The notes under the pieces: model-generated | Told to the model about the DNA's origin: nothing | Databases searched by the model: none | Seen by the model: the letters and a program-made list of their open reading frames with translations, nothing else | Translations under genes and position numbers: made by a program | Shown here: positions 21,411-31,545 of the stretch, piece by piece | Numbering within the stretch: the first letter of the stretch is position 1 | Layout of the letters: each line of letters opens with the position of its first letter | Source: Entomortierella parvispora | Taxonomy: Eukaryota; Mortierellomycota; Mortierellomycetes; Mortierellales; Mortierellaceae | Assembly: GCA_963573315.1 (NCBI GenBank) | Contig: OY752143.1 | Coordinates: 2,728,001-2,792,000, forward strand | DNA length: 64,000 nucleotides | Reading direction: 5' to 3'

Positions 21411-23081
21411 ATGGAATCTCCAGCTTCAACTTTCAGGAACGCGCGAAGTCTTCCAAACTTTACTATGGGATATCAGGAGAAACCCTCTCCGCTACAGATT
21501 CCTGAGCTGCTAGTCCGAATTGGCGGATACATGGATCGGTCCACGCTCTTGTCTTCCCAGCTTGTGTGTCGTGATTGGCACCAGACCCTAGGGTTTCTTG
21601 TTTGGGCGGCGGATATGAAGCTCGTTCAACATGGCTGCCAATTTAAAGACCCCATGACCGATGATTTTATCCGCCAATATGCCACCTATGTCCAGCGACT
21701 CTCGATCCAGGTTGACCAGCGGAAGTATCAGTATGAACACGGGAATCTGGACGAAAGTCTGTGTCTCCGATCCATTGTCTTCCCTAGCTTGACGTTGCTT
21801 GAGATCGAGATCCCAAGGGCAATATACCTGAATAATGAGGCGAGAGAAATTGAATTCGTGACGTCGGAATTGTTCAGGCTGATGTTGAAGAGCAGTTCTC
21901 TTGGCAGTGGCGGAGGACAAGGGTTCCGTACGCTTCAGGTGCTGAAGCTCAGGAATCTCCATTTTCGATACATGCCTCGGGATTGGATGACCCTTTGGGA
22001 AACACTTTGGTCCAGGCTCCAAGTTCTTCTATTGGAAGGGACCTGGTGGCACTCTTACCAGATCTTTGAGGAAGAGAAGGGACTCGACTCGATGAGTACA
22101 GACAGCAAGGAAAAGCGGGACGAGCGATCTGACGAAATGTGCGACTTCAGCAAGATGGAGGAGTTATCTCGGCGACTAGGTCCGTCCTTGACGATGCGGG
22201 ATCTGACCTTGATTGGTAACAGTCTCAAGAATCGAGTAATGTTTGATATCAAGAAGTGGATGGTGCTACAATGCCCCAAACTTACCCGGTTGGAATGGAG
22301 TATCAATTGGATCGGGAGAGGAGAAAAGTCACCCTTGCTGCTGATACGGGACGCCATTGTGAACGGACGACAACAGGATCCACCACAATTCCAAGACCTA
22401 GAGGCCGTAGTGCTCCATGGACACAGGCACAAGGATGATGAGTTTGCACTCCTCATTGAGGCCATGCCGCGAATGACCGAGCTCAATGTGGAAGGGACCA
22501 TGGAGTTTACAAACTGGTCGTGGTATTTGCTCACAACCCTAACACCTCGCCATTTGCAGACGCTCCGGTCCGTCAATCTAGAACAGTGCGATCTTGACTC
22601 GATCATTTTGGTCGATGTTCTCTGTTCATTACCTGCTCTCGAAGTCTTTAGGGGAGAGTATATCATGGATAAAGACCTGCTACAGGATCCTCGACCTTGG
22701 GCCTGCAAGGGAACACTCAAGCATCTGTGCTTGGATTTCAAGGTTACATCAAAAAGACGGCTCTTCTCCCAGACCATGATCATCGGTCGGCTGGCGGAAC
22801 TGGAGCAACTCGAGGACCTGATGTTGACCAATTCACATTTGCGTCTGGACATGTCTGAGCCAGACGGAGTTCTGGGCGGTCTGCAGAGCCTCAGACGCAT
22901 GAGGTCATTTACGGCTAGAACTCGGAATTCGGGATTTTTCGATTACGATTGGGGTCTAACGGAGGTGTCGTGGGCTCGCGAGAACTGGCCAGAGTTGAAG
23001 TATGTTGATTTGGTCTATTACAAAGATGAAGTGCCTGAGGAGGATCGATTCCCAACCACTCCGTGTTATATGGTTGACTAG
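21411..23081 (+). CDS. F-box/LRR-like protein, tandem copy 2
   Basis: This is a second intronless copy of 556 residues, closest to copy 1 at the nucleotide level by eye. The F-box-like segment is LQIPELLVRIGGYMDR plus LVCRDWHQTLGFLVWAADMKL, with one residue (Ala) inserted at WAADMK relative to WTDLK in the other copies. The shared C-terminal core RPWACKGTLKHLCLDF, RLAELEQLEDLML and ARENWPELKYVDLVYYKDE is present. An in-frame ATG at 21351 would add 20 hydrophobic residues, but MES at 21411 is the start shared with the other copies. It probably acts as an SCF substrate adaptor by family; no target can be inferred. Confidence 0.85.
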   Translation: MESPASTFRNARSLPNFTMGYQEKPSPLQIPELLVRIGGYMDRSTLLSSQLVCRDWHQTLGFLVWAADMKLVQHGCQFKDPMTDDFIRQYATYVQRLSIQVDQRKYQYEHGNLDESLCLRSIVFPSLTLLEIEIPRAIYLNNEAREIEFVTSELFRLMLKSSSLGSGGGQGFRTLQVLKLRNLHFRYMPRDWMTLWETLWSRLQVLLLEGTWWHSYQIFEEEKGLDSMSTDSKEKRDERSDEMCDFSKMEELSRRLGPSLTMRDLTLIGNSLKNRVMFDIKKWMVLQCPKLTRLEWSINWIGRGEKSPLLLIRDAIVNGRQQDPPQFQDLEAVVLHGHRHKDDEFALLIEAMPRMTELNVEGTMEFTNWSWYLLTTLTPRHLQTLRSVNLEQCDLDSIILVDVLCSLPALEVFRGEYIMDKDLLQDPRPWACKGTLKHLCLDFKVTSKRRLFSQTMIIGRLAELEQLEDLMLTNSHLRLDMSEPDGVLGGLQSLRRMRSFTARTRNSGFFDYDWGLTEVSWARENWPELKYVDLVYYKDEVPEEDRFPTTPCYMVD

Positions 23082-23207
23082 TTTTTGAATAATCAACAAA
23101 GCGAACTTTTCTTCTCTTGTATTCAGACGCCTTTGGTGGCGCAAATGAGCATTGGCCTCTTCATTGGCCTCTTCATTTCCATCTTGCATCTTCATCAGCA
23201 CATCGTC

Positions 23208-23912
23208 AAGGAATCTCCAGGTTCAACTTTTAGAAACGTACTAGGCCCTCCAAACCATACAATGGGACCTCAGGCGCCTTCTCTGCTAAAGATCCCAGAG
23301 CTATTGACCCACATCGGCGGATACATGGAACAGGCCGCCCTCCTGATCTCCCGAATGGCGTGTCGTGGATGGCGCAAGACGCTCGTGTTCCTTGTTTGGA
23401 CTGACCTGAAGACTGTTCAACCTGCCTCAAAGACCTCGTTAACGACGTCTTTATCCGATAGCATACATTCAACGACTCTCGATCCGCGTCGACCGTCTTC
23501 AATATCTTTATGGACACCAGAATCTGGGCAAAGGCGTCTATTTCCGAGCCATTGTAGACCTCGAACTTGTGTAGATTAGTGTTGGAAAGCAGCTCTCTGG
23601 GCAATGACGGAAGAAGAGGGGATACTAAGGGCTCCCTATGCTTAGGTGTTTCAGTACCTGCCTCGGGATAGGATGGCGCTTTGGGAAACAGTTTGGTCCC
23701 GTCTCCAGGTTCCTTCAATTGTTGGGACTTGATATGAGACCGACCAGATCTTTGGGCAGGAAGAGGAAGAGTTCGGCACGCAGGATGAGAGCGAGAGAAG
23801 GCAGAAGGAGAGATCTGACGAATTGTGCGACCCCATCCAGATCGACGGGAGAGGAAAGAACTGAACTGGCCGGAGCTCAAGTGTGTTCATGTACAGAGAT
23901 GGTGTCCATCTG
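23208..23912 (+). pseudogene. Decayed F-box/LRR tandem copy
   Basis: This is a broken member of the array. The start codon position of the other copies reads AAG (23208-23210) in place of ATG. The next about 60 codons still read as an F-box N-terminus (LLKIPELLTHIGGYMEQ, MACRGWRKTLVFLVWTDL). Frameshifts follow after about 23,420, where sequence matching the intact copies continues in other frames, with stops. A large internal deletion then joins the middle of the gene (about 23,850) to the C-terminal ELNWPEL-type segment near 23,860-23,905. The 3' flank up to about 24,066 still resembles the flank of copy 3. It cannot encode a full protein. Confidence 0.88.
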
Positions 23913-24321
23913 GTTCTCCTTTCTCTTGCGCAAAGATGTTGAAAAACGAAAGGCTATGTGGCGAAATAAGGGAATAATGGCTTGCCAAGAGCCCTCAGCC
24001 CAGAGAGAACATGCATGCTCTTTGGTTTGGAAACGCGTGCTACACGTTTTCTGTCGGAATCTTTGAGAGCCACGCATCGAAGAATTATATGAGAAGCTGC
24101 ACACTGGTCTAGGCAACTACATAGGCAATAGACACTGACCAGATAAGGTACCTGGCCATATGACGTTTATCCGGCGGTGGGACCTGTGTTCCATCCAGCG
24201 TATCACGTCGAGGCGCTTGATTCATAGTAAATTCATAGTAAATAGACTTTTCAGGGTCCCCACATCTCTTGTTCATTCCACTCTCTCATTCCACTTTCTC
24301 ATTCGCCTCACCATCGTCATC
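23913..24321. other. Duplicated spacer between decayed copy and copy 3
   Basis: The first 150 bases resemble the 3' flank of copy 3 (about 26,036-26,160), including a GCGAAGATGTTG-type stretch and a TTTGGAA...GCGC...ACG stretch, showing that the duplication unit includes intergenic DNA. The remainder leads into copy 3 with a CT-rich leader. No separate gene was seen. Confidence 0.6.
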
Positions 24322-25977
24322 ATGGAGTCTCCTACCCCACCATCAAGAGGGGCGCCAGGCCCTCTCAGCTCTACAGCGGGACCCCTGGGACACAAGGACA
24401 TCCCATTGAGGGTTTCTGACCTTCTGACTCAAATTGGTCAGCACATGGATCGGACCACACTCTTCTCCTGCCTGCTTGTCTGTCAGGAATGGCACAAGTT
24501 ACTCAAGCCCCTGATTTGGACCGACCTGAGGCTCTTCCAAACGTACCGCCAATTCAAAGAGCCTATGACCGATGAACTTATCCGCCAGCACGCCCCAAAA
24601 ATACAGCGACTCTCGATTCGAGTCGCCCGTTCGATGTACTGGCAGATATTAGAGGAGAATCAGAGTAGTGAGCTCTGTCTACGATCTATTGACTTTCCCA
24701 AATTGAGGTCGCTTGAGATCGATATCAATCAAAAAGATTACCTGAATAGACGGACAAAGGAAATGGAGGTCCTGACCACGAGCTTGTTCCGGTTGATGTT
24801 GGAGAGTAGCTCACGTCTCAACGGGGGAGGAGAGGGGCTCCGGATGCTTCAGGTCTTGAAGATCGAGAGCTTTCATTTCCAGTGCGTGTCTCGACACTGG
24901 ACGACTCTTTGGGAGACACTTTGGTCCAGGCTACAGGTTCTTTCACTGGTTGGGACGTGGTGCGAAGGAGATAGGGTCTCTGAAGAAGAAGAGAATACCG
25001 TCTATGCGGACGGTCTTCCTCCGGTCATTTTTTCGAGGTTGTTTGAACCCACCGAGATGAAGGAACTGGCCGAGCGACTAGGACCGTCGTTGACGATGAA
25101 GGATCTGACTTTGGTCGACGACAGCATGTGCGCGAATCAAACACTGTTTGAGATCCAGAGATGGATGGTGCTACAATGTCCCAAACTTGTCCGCTTGGAA
25201 TGGTGTTTGGAATGGCCCGCTGAGGAAGAAACCTCGTCCATGATGCTGATACGGGACACCATCAAGTTCGCGCGACTATCAAAGTCTGATCCCGTACCTT
25301 TTCAAGACCTGCAGACGGTGGCTCTCCCAGGGCCGTTTGATGAAATGGGCTTTTTCCACCTCATCCAAACCATGTCATGCTTGAAAGAGCTGAATTTACG
25401 ACATATGGATACCTTCACGGATAGCTCTTGGAAGGTGCTCGTGGCGGTGGCACCACACCATTTGGAGACACTCCGGGTCCTGAACGTTCAAGGATGTGAT
25501 CTGGGATCGATGACGATCGACATACTCTGCAATTTGCCCCAGCTTGAATCCTTCCAGGGCGATATTATTTTTGATACCCATCTAAGGGAAGATACTCGAC
25601 CCTGGGCCTGCAAAGGAACACTGAAGTATCTGAACGTGGAGTTCAGAGTCACCTCCCAAAGACGACTCCTCTCTCAGACCATGATTGTCAGTCGATTGGC
25701 CGAATTGGAGCAGCTTGAGGATTTGATCTTGAATGAATCCAATTTGCGTCTGGATCTGTCCAAGCCAAAGGGGTTACTGGAGGGTTTGAGGAGCCTCAGG
25801 CGCCTAAAGACATTCGCACTCGAGACTCGGCAACACAGTATCGATTGCTACTGGGGCTTGGACGAGATGGCATGGGTTCGAGAAAACTGGCCAAGACTGA
25901 AGTACGTGGATAACGTCCGCTACAAGGACGAGGTGAGATCGGACAATCACTTTCCCTCCATTCCATATTGTTTGTAA
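24322..25977 (+). CDS. F-box/LRR-like protein, tandem copy 3
   Basis: This is an intact intronless copy of 551 residues beginning MESPTPPSRGAPGP. The F-box-like segment reads LRVSDLLTQIGQHMDR and LVCQEWHKLLKPLIWTDL. The leucine-rich body is followed by the family core RPWACKGTLKYLNVEF, RLAELEQLEDLILNESNL and VRENWPRLKYVDNVRYKDE. The upstream frame is open for another 54 codons to an ATG at 24160, but only the MES start is shared by the family. It appears more diverged from copies 1 and 2 and closer to copy 4. Confidence 0.85.
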   Translation: MESPTPPSRGAPGPLSSTAGPLGHKDIPLRVSDLLTQIGQHMDRTTLFSCLLVCQEWHKLLKPLIWTDLRLFQTYRQFKEPMTDELIRQHAPKIQRLSIRVARSMYWQILEENQSSELCLRSIDFPKLRSLEIDINQKDYLNRRTKEMEVLTTSLFRLMLESSSRLNGGGEGLRMLQVLKIESFHFQCVSRHWTTLWETLWSRLQVLSLVGTWCEGDRVSEEEENTVYADGLPPVIFSRLFEPTEMKELAERLGPSLTMKDLTLVDDSMCANQTLFEIQRWMVLQCPKLVRLEWCLEWPAEEETSSMMLIRDTIKFARLSKSDPVPFQDLQTVALPGPFDEMGFFHLIQTMSCLKELNLRHMDTFTDSSWKVLVAVAPHHLETLRVLNVQGCDLGSMTIDILCNLPQLESFQGDIIFDTHLREDTRPWACKGTLKYLNVEFRVTSQRRLLSQTMIVSRLAELEQLEDLILNESNLRLDLSKPKGLLEGLRSLRRLKTFALETRQHSIDCYWGLDEMAWVRENWPRLKYVDNVRYKDEVRSDNHFPSIPYCL

Positions 25978-26362
25978 TCTGTTATTAAATACGTTGTTAG
26001 ACATTTTCATAAAAAACTATTCTTTCCCCTTTCTTGAGCGAAGATGTTGCAGAAAGATCAAGGCGATGAAGAGAGATAAGAACGTATTCCCAGGGCCACA
26101 GAAAGAACGTGCTTTATGTTTTGGAACAGCGCGCTGCACGTCTTTTTCAAATTCCCCAAGAACAAGAATGAATATCGGCGGTTCTAGAGCTCACACCATC
26201 GTTGAAAGAACCGATGTGCCTGCACACTCTTCTTGGAGCACGTGGTGTACACAGCCGATCAACGGTCAAACGCTCGTTCCTGAAAAAAAAACCTCATTGC
26301 TTGCGCCTGTGTTGAATTTTTTTGAGCCCATTCAGATTTCATATGCCTGTCTCATCTTCATC
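25978..26362. other. Spacer between F-box copies 3 and 4
   Basis: The spacer holds the poly(A)-signal-like ATTAAA region of copy 3, the duplicated 3' flank described for the decayed copy, and the leader of copy 4. The frame of copy 4 stays open across almost all of it (back to 25,994), but without family conservation this is not taken as coding. Confidence 0.5.
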
Positions 26363-28045
26363 ATGGAATCCCCAATCTCACCATTCATGAACGCATCAGG
26401 TTCCCCCAACGCCGCTGTCGGGCCCCTGGGGCATAGGTGCCACTGTCCGCTACAGATCGCTGAGCTCCTGACGCGAATTGGCGAATTCTTGGATCGACCC
26501 ACCCTCTTGGCCAGCCTGCTTGTTTGTCATGAATGGCACCGGACGCTCAAATACCTGCTCTGGACAGATATTAGGCTCGTGCAAGTGGACCACCGATTCC
26601 AAGAACCCATGACTGACGACACGATCCGCCAGCACGCCTCAAGAGTTGAACGACTTTCGATCGAGGTTGAACCTCGACTACATCAAACCGACGGAAATCT
26701 GCCTGAAAGTCTTTGTCTCCGAACCATTGACTTTCCTATCCTGAGATCGCTTGAGATTGACGTCCAGCAAGACTTTTACGTGTCTGATTATTCAGGAAAC
26801 CTGGAATACCTCACCTCGAACATGTTCCGGTTAATGATGGAAAGCAGCTCTCGTCTCAACAGTGGAGGAGCAGGAGGAGGAGAAACGCTCCGGAAGCTTC
26901 AGGTGTTGAAGATCAACGATTTTCATTTCCAGTACTTGCCTCGGGATTGGACCATTCTTTGGGAGACACTCTGGTCCAGACTCCAGGTTCTTTCATTAGT
27001 CGGGACTTGGTGGAAGGAAGACCAGGGTTTCAAGGAGGATGCAGGAGCTTTCTTTCCAGATTTCATGGCCAGGGAGGATCCAAGGTTTAGAGAGTTGTTT
27101 GACCAAGTCGAGATGAGTGAACTGGCCAAGCGACTAGGACCATCGTGGACGATGCGGGATCTGACCTTGATTGATTACACCAGGCGCCCGAATGAAGCCC
27201 TGTTCGAGGTCCAGAGATGGATGGTGCTGCAATGTCCCAAGGTTGTCCGATTGGAGTGGCGTGTGGAATCGCCCTTCGAAGATGAGGGGGCACCCTCACC
27301 CATGATGCAAATACGGAACGCCATTGTGAACGCGCAGCTATCGAATCTTGATCCACCACAATTCCAAGACTTGCAAACGGTGGCTCTTCCAAATCCGTTC
27401 CAAGAAGCCGACTTTATACTCTTGGCCCAGGCCATGCCACGTTTGACGGAGCTAAATATGTTGGGCGCGATGGACTTTAAGGACAACTCGTGGTGGGCGC
27501 TCGTGATCGACACACCACACCATTTGGAGACGCTTCGGGTTTTGAATGTTAGCGGGTGTGATCTAAGGCCGATAACGTTGCACTCCATGCTCTGTACCTT
27601 GCCTCATCTCGAATTCTTCAAAGGAAGATTGATCGGGGATATGAGCCTACAGGCAGATCCTCGACCCTGGGCCTGCAAAGGAACACTCAAACATCTGGAC
27701 GTGGAGTTTGGGGTCAACCCTCAAAAACGAAGGCAATCTCAGGCCTTGGTCGTTAGTCGATTAGCTGAATTGGAGCAACTTGAGAATTTGATCTTGGGCG
27801 AGTCCAACTTGTATCTGGACCTGTCCAAGCCAGAGGGAGTGTTGGGAGATTTGAGGACCCTCAAGCGCCTAAAGACTTTTTCGCTTTGTACTCGGGAACG
27901 TACTCGGGAGCGGGAAATCAACAGCGACTGGGGCTTGGCCGAGATGGCATGGGTCAAAGAAAACTGGCCGCGTTTGAAATACGTGGACTGTCTAAGCTAC
28001 AAGGACGAAGTGAGTGAGGATGATCGCTTTCCTCGCACTCCATAG
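26363..28045 (+). CDS. F-box/LRR-like protein, tandem copy 4
   Basis: This is the last intact copy, 560 residues, starting MESPISPFMNASGSPN. The F-box-like segment reads LQIAELLTRIGEFLDR and LVCHEWHRTLKYLLWTDI. It carries small insertions relative to its neighbours (an extra Gly-rich GGAGGGE stretch near residue 170 and a duplicated TRERTRERE near the C-terminus). The core RPWACKGTLKHLDVEF and RLAELEQLENLILGESNL and the end KENWPRLKYVDCLSYKDE are conserved. It most likely serves as an SCF adaptor; the substrate is unknown. Confidence 0.85.
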   Translation: MESPISPFMNASGSPNAAVGPLGHRCHCPLQIAELLTRIGEFLDRPTLLASLLVCHEWHRTLKYLLWTDIRLVQVDHRFQEPMTDDTIRQHASRVERLSIEVEPRLHQTDGNLPESLCLRTIDFPILRSLEIDVQQDFYVSDYSGNLEYLTSNMFRLMMESSSRLNSGGAGGGETLRKLQVLKINDFHFQYLPRDWTILWETLWSRLQVLSLVGTWWKEDQGFKEDAGAFFPDFMAREDPRFRELFDQVEMSELAKRLGPSWTMRDLTLIDYTRRPNEALFEVQRWMVLQCPKVVRLEWRVESPFEDEGAPSPMMQIRNAIVNAQLSNLDPPQFQDLQTVALPNPFQEADFILLAQAMPRLTELNMLGAMDFKDNSWWALVIDTPHHLETLRVLNVSGCDLRPITLHSMLCTLPHLEFFKGRLIGDMSLQADPRPWACKGTLKHLDVEFGVNPQKRRQSQALVVSRLAELEQLENLILGESNLYLDLSKPEGVLGDLRTLKRLKTFSLCTRERTREREINSDWGLAEMAWVKENWPRLKYVDCLSYKDEVSEDDRFPRTP

Positions 28046-28318
28046 AATAGTCGCAAATACAATAGAAATTTCATAAAGAACCATCTTTTTCCCTTTCTCT
28101 TGAGAAAACATGTCGAAAAGAAAAGGCCGCTGTTGCCGGAATCAGTCTTTCAGTCAAATTACCTCACTCAAGAATGAAAATGAAATGTTCAGTCTTGAGC
28201 TGCATCGGTATTGGACAAGCAATCTACGGTAGTGGCACCAGTCATCCAATCCACATTGGTTTATTACAAACAACAGACTCTACAGTTTCTAAGGAATTTT
28301 TGCTATTTTTTTTTTTTT

Positions 28319-29713
28319 TTACAATCTAGCCTTGACGACAGTCGATCCATGGGCATAGGACCGGATGTTCATTCCCTTCTTGGAGCGTGTGATATGGATC
28401 CGGTGCTTGTGTCCCGGCTTTACGTTTACCGAATGCTCTTCATCGCCAGGTAGGATTCCACTCAAATGGATTCCTTTTTCATCTTGCGACTCGAGCGCAA
28501 ACTCGGGCATGATGGTCAAAATCTCTCGGTTTTGGAAATGGGCTACCAGATCCTCATGTCGATGAATGGGTAACAGATGCGCCAAAGTCACAAACTGAGG
28601 TGGCAAGAAGGTCTGAATATCACTCTTGCGATAAGCTTCGATCGCCTCCTCGGGTGTATGCCAGTCCAGTCTTGTCGTCTCTGTGCCGTCCGCAAACACA
28701 CGCGAATCCGAGAAGGACTCTCTCGACCAAGGAAGAACTGTCAAGTAAAAATGGGTATGGAATCGCTTGGACTCATTTGGAGGAGTGATCCAGGAGGAGA
28801 AGTGGCAGAGACGACCCACCGCGGGCTTCAAGTTGTGGGAGGTGCACAGGTTGTAAAACTCTTGGGCATTGTCATGCACCTACAAGGACGAAAAAGCAGA
28901 GTAAACAAATGTGAGAAGAGGAGACGTTGGCTTCACGTTTTCTAGTGTTGGGTTTCTCAGCCGTTACCTTGTCCCGCCAGATCTTGATCTCATGGTTTGA
29001 AAGTTCGGTAGGAGGATCACACACAAGAACTCCAGACTCTTCGAACGCCTCGCGAATAGCGCAGATCTCGTTGTGCAAAGGCGGGGCGTCAGGTTTTGGA
29101 GTGTAATTCAAGAGGGAGGCCCATCGAGGATCATGATCGGCTTTCTCCACATTCCCTCCTACATATTTGCAATTCGATATCGTGTCAATTAAAAGAGCGG
29201 TCAACATAGCAAAAAGTGAACCCTTGAGGATGAGGATCATTACCAGGAAAGACGTGAGCGCTGGCCGCGGTGCCTTTGCGACTGCGTTGGAGGAGAAGGA
29301 TTTTGTAGTTGGCTTTTCCGGGTTGGACCTTGGACTTTGAAATAGGAGCAGCAATAATAAGGGAGGACGAGTCCCGGAATTGTGCCTTTTCTTCAGCCGT
29401 CAACTGGGCTAGAGAGGATCGGTTGCAGAAGTTCAATGCATTAGGGGCAGCTTGAAGAGATGAATGAAGCAGTGACTGAATGCTTACACATGGTGGTGTA
29501 TGGAGACTGCTGTTGAAAGTTGATGCGAGCGCTGGAGGGATGAGAAACCGAAGAGCAGTTGGACCGCTGGAGCTGCAAGTGACTGTGGGGTATTGGAGTT
29601 CTGATGGATGGTCTGGATGATGACAATGGGTGAGAAGAGAAGAATCGGGCGGCTCTGGATGAAAGATTCCCCAATCGGTCTCGGGTCGTGGGGACGAGCG
29701 CAATCTTCAGCAT
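28319..29713 (-). CDS. NUDT19: Nudix hydrolase, NUDT19 type, with peroxisomal signal
   Basis: This is a Nudix hydrolase of the NUDT19 group; the mouse member is a peroxisomal coenzyme A diphosphatase. Exons are 29713-29488, 29450-29244, 29158-28968 and 28879-28319, giving 394 residues. The N-terminal 75 residues are basic and Ser-rich, like a mitochondrial leader. Then follow YKILLLQRSRKGTAASAHVFPGG and a Nudix box with REAFEESGVL (Arg180, Glu181, Glu184, Glu185, Gly187). FSSWITPPNESKRFHTHFYL matches the NUDT19 substrate region. The protein ends in Ala-Arg-Leu, which fits the PTS1 peroxisomal consensus, so it may be dual-targeted. RAD51D lies 260 bases upstream on the same strand. Substrate assignment to CoA or acyl-CoA is by family only. 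Confidence 0.9.
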
Positions 29714-29971
29714 TGGCGAAAGGAGTTGGTTGCTCGGCTCGCAAATGTGTTTGTGGAGAAAATAAAGAGACAACAGGACAAAAAAATGACCCTGTTGGTT
29801 TTGTGTGGAGACACATTCTTCTTACCCTTTTCCTGTCGCGAGCAAGCTCTAGCTCCTGGTTGAAGGGACTTCAAACACACACCATTCGCCGATTTTCTAA
29901 TGAGGATGGCCGTGGGAAATATCGGACAGTGAACATCATGCCACAGGCGGCTCTGATCCGCCCAAAGTGCG

Positions 29972-31545
29972 TTAGTTGCACGAATACATTCTTACCAGTC
30001 TCTTCGATCTCATGATTTCAGCAACCCTCGCTGGTCCGTAGCCTACGGACTGGCTCTGTGAAGGAACGGTTGTGTCGTCTTCATGGAAAAGATCCAAGTC
30101 GATCCGTGAGATGTCTCTTTTGGAACTATTCGATAGCTGATCACCCCTCATCTTGGATATGAACAGTTGGAGATCGGTCGCATACTTCCACGACGATCCC
30201 AAGCCAGGCTTAACTTTGTTGGTAGATAGGATTGATGGTGCCTGCTCTTCAGTATCAGGTAGCAAAACCGTTGAGGTGACAGCCTGTGCAAGTGTTGATG
30301 TTAAACAGTGTATCAATTGGAGACAGCGGAGCCACACATGTCAAATACTCACCAGGACAGTCATGGCATGTTTTTGAGTCATGTCTCTCAGCACACGCAT
30401 AGTGTGCATCATTGTGGCGTGTCCTATTAGAAGAAGATATCATTAGAGACTGCGAGACTTTTTAATGTCATTGACTGCGATCATCAAGAACGGTCTTAGT
30501 ACCGATTCCATCAGGAAGGCGAAGGACGCCATTCATAGTGCGCGCTAGCGAGTCAATGACAAGTAGTCTTGACACTGAGGTAGAGTTTGAGGTTGATACT
30601 TCTAGAGTTCTCTTTAGGGTCTCCAGTATGTCGAGTACTTCGTAGACATCTTGGCAGACAAATACTTGAATTCGTGACAGGACGCTCGATATGACCTCCT
30701 ACAAAGGGATTGGCAGCGTTAGCCTGGGGAAACGTTTGAGGTCTATGTAGCACGAACACAATCGTTCTTCTTGACACATACTTCAATATCTTGTCCTTGG
30801 TCCAGTTGATGTTGCTGGATACGCGCGCGTGAAAAATCCGACGCAAGCTGTGCAGAGAAACCTCCTGAATGGGCGTCGATCCAAATGACCAAGGCTGTCG
30901 AGTCCCTTAATAAAAGATCAACTGCAGAGTGCAGGCACATCATTGTTTTTCCTGCACCGACTGAAGAACATATCTCACTGATTTCGCCACTGCGCCATCC
31001 ACCATCAAGCAGTCTGTCAATTCTTTAAAGACACAACTCCATTAGATCCAAAGAAGCGAGACTCTGATAGAAAAAAGGCACTTCCACGGAGCTTACTGAG
31101 GCCATCCTGTAGACAGGGATTCTGATTTCTTGGACAGCAATAGCATGTTTGAGGCTTTCAAAGGGGCAGGGATCGATTGCAGCATCCTCGGGAACACGAT
31201 CCGATCTAGCAGGCTATCGATATCCTAGAAGACAGTATATCAGTCTGCAAGTTAATGCGACTTGAAGTCGGCTGCTCAACCCGACATTGCTGATTCACCT
31301 ACCATCTTTCGAATGCGACCGTCCGTCTTTGCCACAATGCTGTTGGATTCAAGTGTCAAGGCGGCATCTGGCGGAGAAGAACATGTCAATGTAACTGGTA
31401 GAAGCCTGCATGTAAGCATGGCCGCAAAGCAGCGAGACATGACATTGTACATACCAGTCTTGATTCCAAGTGCGAGAACGGCGCCGAGTAGGTCCCTGTC
31501 CTGCTGAGCCAAGTCGTCGTCCAGGTATGTCTTGAGCAAGGGCAT
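29972..31545 (-). CDS. RAD51D: RAD51D-like DNA recombination protein
   Basis: This is a RecA-fold RAD51 paralogue of 367 residues. In animals and plants RAD51D works with RAD51B, RAD51C and XRCC2 in homologous recombination. Exons are 31545-31455, 31367-31303, 31224-31097, 31022-30782, 30698-30503, 30423-30353 and 30283-29972. A helical N-terminal part ends with STGWPQIDRLLDGGWRSGEI, the usual STG...DxLLxGG..GE lead-in. Walker A reads SSVGAGKT (114-121), with Ser where the first Gly is normal. Walker B reads RLLVIDS. DVYEVLDILETLKRTL and GLGSSWKYATDLQLFI match RAD51D better than RAD51B, RAD51C or XRCC2. The C-terminus has a Ser/Asp-rich insert near 300-335. Exon phases are consistent throughout. 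Confidence 0.87.
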
